Position numbers and translations under genes: made by a program
The notes under the pieces: generated by a model
What the model was told of the DNA's origin: nothing
Databases searched by the model: none
The model's input: the letters and a program-made list of their open reading frames with translations, nothing else
Shown: one piece after another, positions 1-4,342 of the stretch
Numbering within the stretch: the first letter of the stretch is position 1
Layout of the letters: every line of letters starts with the position of its first letter
Source of the DNA: Nitrospirales bacterium
GTDB taxonomy: Bacteria > Nitrospirota > Nitrospiria > Nitrospirales > UBA8639
Assembly (NCBI GenBank): GCA_021604265.1
Contig: BQIY01000175.1
Location: 1 to 5,689, forward strand
Direction of reading: 5' to 3'
DNA: 5,689 nucleotides

Positions 1-797
1 TCAAAATATCGTAGGTCGGATATCTGGATAGGCTGTTGTTGCTTACGGCAATCTTGCACGGCCCGGACCAGAGTATCCCCATCCCACTGAATGTCCATTG
101 ATTCAATCGAATGTCCTAAAATTATTGAAGAGGAAACGCCAAATGTCTGTTCTGCTGCAGCATTCCAACGAATAACACAATTGTGTTGGTCTAGAGCGAT
201 CAAGACCGAAGAAATTGCGGCGATGAGGCTTTCTGTTTCAGCAAGCACTGTTCGGAGGGCATTCTCAGTCTGACAGAGAGAACCCAATTGCCGTTTGGCT
301 CGATAAGCAAGGTTCCATTTTGCCGTCAGCGAATCAGCGAGTTGCCGGACTTCAACCATGTCAAAGGGTTTACGTAAGATCAGTAATTTCTCACTATGCC
401 CCAACCGTTGCATGACCTGATCCCATTGATGGTCTGAATAAGCCGTGCAGATCACCATTTGTAAGTCCGGATCCGCTTTCCATAAATATTCAATCGTTTC
501 AATGCCGTCCCATCCTGGCGGCATTCGCATATCGACAAAAGCCATGGCAAATGGACGCTGTTTCCGAATCGCCTTTTGGACAAGCGCAAATCCAATTTGA
601 CCTTGGTCAGCGCATTCCACTTCATACCCTTCCGACACAGGAGCATCTTGAACGTCGCCAAAGAGTATTTTCTCGGCTTCGGCTAAACCATCGTTCCAGG
701 AACCACCACCGAGAATTTTCCTGAAATCTTCATGAATGGCTTGATTGTCATCAATAATCAGAATTCGTCTATTCACTTCAGACTCATGTTCTGTCAT
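1..797 (-). CDS. Receiver-PAS signalling protein, probable hybrid histidine kinase (3' end outside window)
   Basis: The frame is open from ATG at 797 to the left edge, giving 265 visible codons and no stop. Residues about 11-160 form a CheY-like receiver: acidic pair D16-D17 in RILIIDDNQAIHEDF, phosphoacceptor D89 in AFVDMRMPPGWDG, T118 in ICTAYSDH and K143 in LILRKPFD, so all key residues are present. A short helical linker (about 160-190) leads into a PAS domain from about 185 (IAAISSVLIALDQ, then IRWNAAAEQTFG) that runs off the window. Family members with this N-terminal receiver usually continue into HisKA and HATPase domains; that part is inferred. No signal peptide or membrane segment is visible, so it is cytoplasmic. 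The start is chosen because the receiver begins directly after it. A purine-rich AGAGGAAG lies upstream but about 15 nt away, so initiation may be weak. The receiver closely resembles that of the kinase at 4343-5689. Confidence 0.9.
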   Translation of the reverse strand, partial: MTEHESEVNRRILIIDDNQAIHEDFRKILGGGSWNDGLAEAEKILFGDVQDAPVSEGYEVECADQGQIGFALVQKAIRKQRPFAMAFVDMRMPPGWDGIETIEYLWKADPDLQMVICTAYSDHQWDQVMQRLGHSEKLLILRKPFDMVEVRQLADSLTAKWNLAYRAKRQLGSLCQTENALRTVLAETESLIAAISSVLIALDQHNCVIRWNAAAEQTFGVSSSIILGHSIESMDIQWDGDTLVRAVQDCRKQQQPIQISDLRYF

Positions 798-1021
798 AGA
801 AGCAATCTTTCTTCCTCTTTGGAGTCAATATCCGGAGATATCTGTAGAATCCCCACAGATACGGCTGCCCCGTATCCTTTTTTTTCGGTTAGATGCCTCG
901 CACTCTTAAATGCAGAATCGCGCTGAGACCAAGTGGACTGCGGCCCCAGAACGCTCACCATGGGCATCATTAATGAAACAATGAGAAATGCCGAAAACGA
1001 ATAAGGTCTAGGTGTGAAGGC
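798..1021. other. Non-coding leader of the left-edge receiver gene with three short stem-loops
   Basis: No convincing gene was found here. Next to the minus-strand start at 797 lie three consecutive inverted repeats: ATATC/GATAT (828-832 and 837-841, loop CGGA), ATCTGT/ACAGAT (840-845 and 855-860) and GATACGG/CCGTATC (858-864 and 870-876). Neighbouring repeats share a few bases, so they cannot all form fully at once. The third carries a T-run on the plus strand and is listed separately as a terminator. No clear minus-strand promoter could be picked out. The stretch 886-1021 shows no recognisable structure. Confidence 0.4.
858..885 (+). terminator. Intrinsic terminator on the plus strand, with no matching gene
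   Basis: A perfect 7-bp stem, GATACGG (858-864) and CCGTATC (870-876), with a 5-nt loop is followed after one C by eight consecutive T (878-885). This is the standard layout of a Rho-independent terminator for plus-strand transcription. No plus-strand gene ends here: the minus-strand receiver gene occupies 1-797. It may end an antisense or small RNA, or be left over from an earlier gene arrangement. On the minus strand the run lies on the wrong side to act as a terminator. Confidence 0.6.
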
Positions 1022-1204
1022 GTGACGATCGACCGAAGCACTCATACGCTCTACGTAGCCTTCGATCGCGATGATAAAATCGGGGCCTTTTCGATCCAGC
1101 CGAACCAACCGATCCCTGAACCCAGCACTGGATGGCTTGTCGGACCAGCGGTCTTGGGACTCATAATGTGGAGAATGCGTCAGACACAGAAAAATGCGGC
1201 CTAG
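1022..1204 (+). pseudogene. 3' remnant of a PEP-CTERM beta-propeller (YVTN-like) protein gene
   Basis: The 60-codon frame opens at GTG and ends at TAG (1202-1204). Residues 1-27 (VTIDRSTHTLYVAFDRDDKI, then GAFSI) resemble one blade of a lactonase or YVTN-type beta-propeller, which typically reads 'DP.G..LYVAN...N.I.AF.I'. Residues 32-53 form a PEP-CTERM sorting signal: PEPST, a hydrophobic stretch of about 13 residues (WLVGPAVLGLIMW) and a basic end (RMR). Such tails direct exported proteins to exosortase processing at the envelope. A complete protein would need a signal peptide and several hundred residues of propeller. None is encoded upstream: the frame meets a TGA at 974-976 and the codons between are not protein-like. 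No good ribosome site precedes the GTG. I read it as the decayed 3' end of a larger gene. A genuine small protein is possible but less likely, since it could not be exported without a signal peptide. Confidence 0.65.
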
Positions 1205-1240
1205 ACAATTGGCGTCGCGGCAAGACTTTGTCTACGGGAT

Positions 1241-1273
1241 TGACGCAACACCGCGGCATCGCGAGAAGCGTCA
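1241..1273 (-). terminator. Composite hairpin between convergent gene ends
   Basis: The outer arms TGACGC (1241-1246) and GCGTCA (1268-1273) pair perfectly and enclose an inner CGCG/CGCG stem (1252-1255 and 1260-1263) with loop GCAT. The structure starts 5 nt past the stop of the kinase at 1279-3189 and lies between that stop and the plus-strand PEP-CTERM remnant. There is no T-run on either side, so it is not a classic intrinsic terminator. It may act as a 3'-end stabiliser or a weak bidirectional terminator. Confidence 0.35.
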
Positions 1274-1278
1274 CATGA

Positions 1279-3189
1279 TCAAAGCTCAGGGGAAATTGCG
1301 ACCGGCAAGGTCAAAATAAATGTCGCGCCACATCCTTTCCCATCGCTTCTGACATGAAGCGATCCTCCCATATTCTTGGCTGACAGGGCCCCGCTGTGCA
1401 GTCCAAAGCCATGCCCATCCTTTTTGGTGGTAAAACCTTGAGAAAAAATATGCGTCAACTGGTCAGCATGAATGCCGACGCCCGTGTCGGCGACCTCGAG
1501 TTGGACCATATTCCGTTCATGCGTCGCAGGACCGATTCGAACGGTAAGGATCTTGCGGCCCACCGTTTCCATGGCTTGAAGGCTATTACGAATTAAATTG
1601 ACCAAGATTTGTAATGTTTGATGCTTATCAACAATGACTTCAGACGTATCAACAAATTCTCGAATAATGTGTCCTTCAAGTTTCTCTACGAGCACTTTGT
1701 TGATCGACAACGCTTGCTCCATGAGGTCGACCAAGACGACAGGCTCATGAATTCCCCCGGCTTTGACCATGCCTTGCTGCATCGCTACGCACTGCTTGGC
1801 ATGTTCTGAACTTTCTATTAATGATTCTAATTCTTTGAGCGTCACTTGCTGCTCTTCGATCAAATGATCAGCCAATTGCGCAAGATATCCAGGTATCTGC
1901 CGACCTTTCACATCCTGAGACAAATAGATATTGAGATCATCCATGTGCGCATTGAGCATTTGGGAAATTTTTCGGACATCACCCACGAGTGACTGCCGTA
2001 ACGTCGTCCCCATAATCCCAACGGAGACATTAATACTATTCAGCACATTCCCCACATTGTGAAGCACACTGGTCGCCACATCAGCCATACCAAGACGACG
2101 GGATGTTTCAACGAGTTGATCCTGAAATTGACGCCGTTCGGCTTCAAGGCGCTTCCGCTCAGTAATATCTTGTGCGACACACACTAATCCCTGGATAACC
2201 CCGCTTTCGTCTTTCATCAGTGAGCCGGAAAGAGCGATGGGAATAACCTGACCATTTTTGGCCAGATAGGTGGTTTCGATATTGTTCACCACACCCTGAA
2301 AATACAGCGTTTCGATAATGGAGCCTTGCGTCAACTCTTCACCAAAAATCTTATTCGGACTTTCCCGAAGTAATTCGTCTTCTGCATATCCCAACAACGC
2401 CAACAACGAACGATTGACGGCCTCAATAGTCATATTCGCGTTAATGACCAATAATGTATCGGCCATCGACCCGATAATATTTTCCATATGTGTTTTTGCG
2501 GCAGACAACTCATCTTTCGCCCTCGCCAACTCTACATTCTTTCCTTCCAAATCCTGCGCTGTTCGAAGATAATGTTCCTCGACACTCCAACGTGGTTCAC
2601 TCTCGTGAGTCAATGAGGTTTCGGCCCCTTGCCGTTGAAGGCGTTGCGCTGAAACTACAGATGAGACACCTTCTCCTTGCGACTTGGCATATTGAGAAAG
2701 AGACCATTTATGTATCATGACCGTAGAAATTTGCTGAACGTCGATCTCGTGAAACGGCTTGCGTAGAATCAAGAGTTGCTCTGGATGCGTCACATCCTCT
2801 AGCTCTTTTTCGAATTGATTGTTCACAGGGGTTCTGCAAAGGACGCAATGGAGAAAGCGATCAACACGCCAATATTCTTCGATGGTTTTTTTTCCAGACC
2901 ATTCCGCTCCAACATTTTCGTCGAGAAACACCACGGCATAGGGATATTCCGTTTCCATGGCTTTTCGAATGCATGCGATACCAGCCTCACCTGTTTCCAC
3001 AAATTCAACGTCGAATGATGAACGATCGTTGAAAGAATGATGAGTACTCAATCCTTCATCATTCGTCTCTGCAATAGAGGAAAACGTCCTTGCCGCAAGT
3101 TTGTCGAACATCTGTCGACAATCCGTATACGTTTTCTGCTGATCCTCGACAACCAGTATTCGGCATTTCCTATCTTGCAGAATATTCAC
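1279..3189 (-). CDS. Receiver-PAS-histidine kinase with a divergent receiver
   Basis: This is a 636-residue cytoplasmic sensor kinase. Residues about 9-160 are a receiver: acidic E15-D16 in ILVVEDQQ, probable phosphoacceptor D90 in VVFLDENVG and K144 in LILRKPF. The usual MRMP after the Asp is replaced, and the conserved Thr position appears to be Arg (LCRTP against the usual ICTA). A coiled linker (about 200-235) leads to a PAS domain (about 235-345, ending in DITERKRLEAERR). The kinase core has phosphoacceptor H377 in the LHNVGNVLNS-type H-box, an N-box around N531-N535 (LVNLIRNSLQAM), a G1 box VADTGVGI (D568) and a G2 box GHGFGLHSGA (about 592-601). It should autophosphorylate H377 and pass phosphate to a receiver. 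The start is GTG, with GAAGGG 9 nt upstream and an in-frame TGA 24 nt before it, which limits extension. It follows the Rcp1-type regulator by 58 nt on the same strand, so the two are probably co-transcribed. The PAS ligand is unknown. Confidence 0.93.
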   Translation of the reverse strand: MNILQDRKCRILVVEDQQKTYTDCRQMFDKLAARTFSSIAETNDEGLSTHHSFNDRSSFDVEFVETGEAGIACIRKAMETEYPYAVVFLDENVGAEWSGKKTIEEYWRVDRFLHCVLCRTPVNNQFEKELEDVTHPEQLLILRKPFHEIDVQQISTVMIHKWSLSQYAKSQGEGVSSVVSAQRLQRQGAETSLTHESEPRWSVEEHYLRTAQDLEGKNVELARAKDELSAAKTHMENIIGSMADTLLVINANMTIEAVNRSLLALLGYAEDELLRESPNKIFGEELTQGSIIETLYFQGVVNNIETTYLAKNGQVIPIALSGSLMKDESGVIQGLVCVAQDITERKRLEAERRQFQDQLVETSRRLGMADVATSVLHNVGNVLNSINVSVGIMGTTLRQSLVGDVRKISQMLNAHMDDLNIYLSQDVKGRQIPGYLAQLADHLIEEQQVTLKELESLIESSEHAKQCVAMQQGMVKAGGIHEPVVLVDLMEQALSINKVLVEKLEGHIIREFVDTSEVIVDKHQTLQILVNLIRNSLQAMETVGRKILTVRIGPATHERNMVQLEVADTGVGIHADQLTHIFSQGFTTKKDGHGFGLHSGALSAKNMGGSLHVRSDGKGCGATFILTLPVAISPEL

Positions 3190-3247
3190 GAACAGACACC
3201 CTTCTCCGACTCAGCCTATTCGACGTGAACTGACGTTTCTTCCGTTC

Positions 3248-3733
3248 TTAATTCAGAGGGAGAGGCTTGACTCGCTGAGGACTCTGCATGGCATGTGCAT
3301 TGGCCCGATATTGAGTTAACCCTTTCATAAACTCTAGATACCCGTCCAAACTATTTGGTTTGGTGATAAACGAATGGGCTCCCAAGTTATAGGCACTATC
3401 GATATGCTTGGCGACACGTGAGGTGGTCAAAACCAAAATGGGAATGTCCTGCAATGCGTGGTCAGATTTAATCTCGACTAAGGCAGAACATCCATCTTTT
3501 TTAGGCATATTCAAATCCAAAATAATCAGACCAGGACGAGGTGACTTCACGGGATCACCATACACCCCGCGGCGAGTCAGGTAATTCATCAACTCTTCAC
3601 CATCATGAACGAACCGCAAATCTTTTCCAAGTCGACACTCGTCCCAAGCCGCCTGCGCGACCAAACAGTCATCAGTACTATCATCTGCCATTAACACAAT
3701 GAAGGGAACGGCTTGCATACAGGTACTCATCAT
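3248..3733 (-). CDS. Single-domain response regulator, Rcp1/CheY-like
   Basis: From the ATG at 3733 the protein has 161 residues and is essentially a lone receiver with a short tail. It has the acidic pair D17-D18 (LMADDSTDD), phosphoacceptor D73 (LILDLNMPKKDG), T103 in VLTTS and K125 in FITKP, all conserved. The DDSTDD start, the loop around VYGDP before the phosphorylation strand, and LTTS are hallmarks of the Rcp1-like subfamily, which commonly receives phosphate from kinases with phytochrome-like H-boxes. There is no output domain, so it probably works by protein contact or as a phosphate shuttle. Three start codons are stacked (GTG 3736, ATG 3733, ATG 3730). The AGGAGG at 3739-3744 is too close to the GTG (2 nt) and suits either ATG (5 or 8 nt), so the true start is 3733 or 3730. 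Likely partners are the kinase encoded just downstream (1279-3189) and the HDLQEPL kinase upstream (4343-5689). Confidence 0.93.
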   Translation of the reverse strand: MMSTCMQAVPFIVLMADDSTDDCLVAQAAWDECRLGKDLRFVHDGEELMNYLTRRGVYGDPVKSPRPGLIILDLNMPKKDGCSALVEIKSDHALQDIPILVLTTSRVAKHIDSAYNLGAHSFITKPNSLDGYLEFMKGLTQYRANAHAMQSPQRVKPLPLN

Positions 3734-3738
3734 CACGC

Positions 3739-3744
3739 CCTCCT
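3739..3744 (-). promoter_or_regulatory. Strong Shine-Dalgarno site of the Rcp1-type regulator
   Basis: A perfect AGGAGG, in the context AAAAGGAGGGC, precedes three adjacent possible starts. The spacing is 2 nt to GTG, 5 nt to the first ATG and 8 nt to the second. This argues against the GTG as the main start. It is the strongest ribosome site seen in the window. Confidence 0.75.
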
Positions 3745-4086
3745 TTTATCTAAAGAACACTGGCCGTCAGGGAATCGTGCGCTTCTCGTCAACGGCGTTT
3801 CTCGCGATAGGTATCTGTTACTTACAAATATCGACCTCGTTGGTTTGTTGAATTTCTTTATTCCTGCAGCGCCTCGACGCAAAGATCTCATCATAGAAAG
3901 ACGGCCTTTGCATGGGAAGATCGTTAATTAGGAGGTACTGGCTCTGCCTATAGTTTGCGCAACTCATGTCGGCAAATCATGCGACATGCACACAAAACTG
4001 AGTCCACATGTACGATTCAATACCAGGGTGGTGAGATCCTCTACGATGAGCAAGGATAGGAAGCTGGAGGAAGAAGCGCACGCCGT
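3745..4086. other. Long non-coding stretch between the riboswitch hairpin and the regulator gene
   Basis: No gene here could be supported on either strand. A 53-codon minus-strand frame (3977-4138: MKRLDLFAPIMLMGVCVYGV, then RFFLQLP and a His/Arg-rich tail) has a hydrophobic segment. Its ATG lacks a clear ribosome site and sits 4 nt after the riboswitch closing helix, and its codons 8-15 overlap the terminator-like hairpin. It is doubtful. A basic 53-codon frame at 3733-3894 (minus) ends in the start region of the regulator and is not protein-like. If the riboswitch transcript reads through, this would be an unusually long leader for the regulator gene. Confidence 0.4.
3947..3975 (-). promoter_or_regulatory. 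Candidate sigma-70 promoter for the regulator-kinase pair
   Basis: On the minus strand TTGCCG (3970-3975) and TATAGG (3947-3952) are separated by 17 nt. Each matches 4 of 6 bases of the sigma-70 consensus. It points toward the Rcp1-type regulator, whose start is about 215 nt downstream. If real, it would drive that gene independently of the upstream riboswitch. Matches of this quality occur by chance, so this is only a candidate. Confidence 0.25.
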
Positions 4087-4116
4087 AAACACAAACGCCC
4101 ATCAACATGATGGGCG
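4087..4116 (-). terminator. Terminator-like hairpin downstream of the c-di-GMP aptamer
   Basis: The arms CGCCCATCA and TGATGGGCG (4096-4104 and 4108-4116) form a perfect 9-bp stem with a 3-nt loop. On the minus strand the stem is followed at once by TTTGTGTTT (4095-4087), which is 7 T in 9. It starts about 26 nt after the aptamer closing helix, where the expression platform of a transcription-controlling riboswitch is expected. There is no such tail on the plus strand. The loop is tight and the T-tract is interrupted, so efficiency is uncertain. It could also end read-through from the kinase gene at 4343-5689. Confidence 0.5.
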
Positions 4117-4141
4117 CAAACAGATCGAGACGCTTCATTGA

Positions 4142-4243
4142 CCAGTGTGGCGGCCAGGCGAACCCCGGGAAAACTCACATCCCAATTCAGGTCCCTAAGC
4201 TTTGCGTCCTACCTTCTCAGGTAGTTTGCCCTTTGCACCCTGT
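4142..4243 (-). promoter_or_regulatory. Cyclic-di-GMP-I (GEMM-I) riboswitch aptamer
   Basis: Read on the minus strand, the segment has the GEMM-I landmarks in order: GCAAAGGGCAAAC (4236-4224), a 6-bp helix CTACCT/AGGTAG (4219-4224 and 4209-4214) capped by a GNRA tetraloop GAGA, and then the signature GGACGCAAAGC (4209-4199). A second arm follows, with GGACC (4190-4194) pairing GGTTC (4160-4164) and an apical GGGA/TCCC stem. The 3' segment GCCTGGCCGCC (4159-4149) corresponds to the usual 'GCCGGGUUGCC' end. The outer helix CAGGGTG (4236-4242) pairs CACACTG (4143-4149) with one mismatch. The family binds cyclic-di-GMP and controls the downstream gene in cis. Here it lies 100 nt past the end of the upstream kinase gene and is followed by a terminator-like hairpin. 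The next sure gene on its strand is the Rcp1-type regulator, about 400 nt further on. The aptamer call is strong; the edges are good to a few bases. Confidence 0.9.
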
Positions 4244-4260
4244 TGTCTCTTTTATCGGTG

Positions 4261-4287
4261 TCCTGCAGGATTACTTGAGGCAGGATT
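4261..4287. repeat. Palindrome and short direct repeat upstream of the riboswitch
   Basis: TCCTGCAGGA (4261-4270) is a perfect 10-bp palindrome. Overlapping it, GCAGGATT occurs twice with a 15-bp period (4265-4272 and 4280-4287). The block lies 18 nt before the aptamer 5' end, where the riboswitch promoter should be. It could be an operator. No protein can be named, and chance is a fair alternative. Confidence 0.25.
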
Positions 4288-4342
4288 TCACTCGAAATTT
4301 CATACAGTTACACCATGAATTTGACTAAAACAGCACTCGACA

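Noticed and set aside
794..1108. A 104-codon minus-strand frame whose stop overlaps the start of the left-edge receiver gene by ATGA.
   Set aside because: The ATGA overlap is suggestive, but the product has no recognisable domain, its 5' third is antisense to the PEP-CTERM remnant, and it runs through the hairpin block and A/T-run at 858-885. Chance is more likely.
1022..1204. Reading the PEP-CTERM piece as a complete small gene.
   Set aside because: There is no signal peptide, only a weak GTG start without a proper ribosome site, and only about one propeller blade; a 3' remnant fits better.
3733..3894. A basic 53-codon minus-strand frame overlapping the start of the Rcp1-type regulator.
   Set aside because: It is rich in Arg/Lys/Ser without domain character, has no clear ribosome site, and ends within the stacked start codons of the real gene.
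4251..4327. Promoter for the riboswitch: TAGTCA/TATGAA (4322-4327 and 4299-4304), or GATAAA at 4251-4256.
   Set aside because: Matches to sigma-70 boxes are partial and no pairing of boxes stands out; a promoter must exist nearby, or there is read-through from the upstream kinase, but it cannot be placed by eye.
4107..4328. A 73-codon plus-strand frame.
   Set aside because: It lies antisense across the riboswitch and its hairpin, and the product has no protein-family resemblance. The conserved aptamer explains the sequence better.
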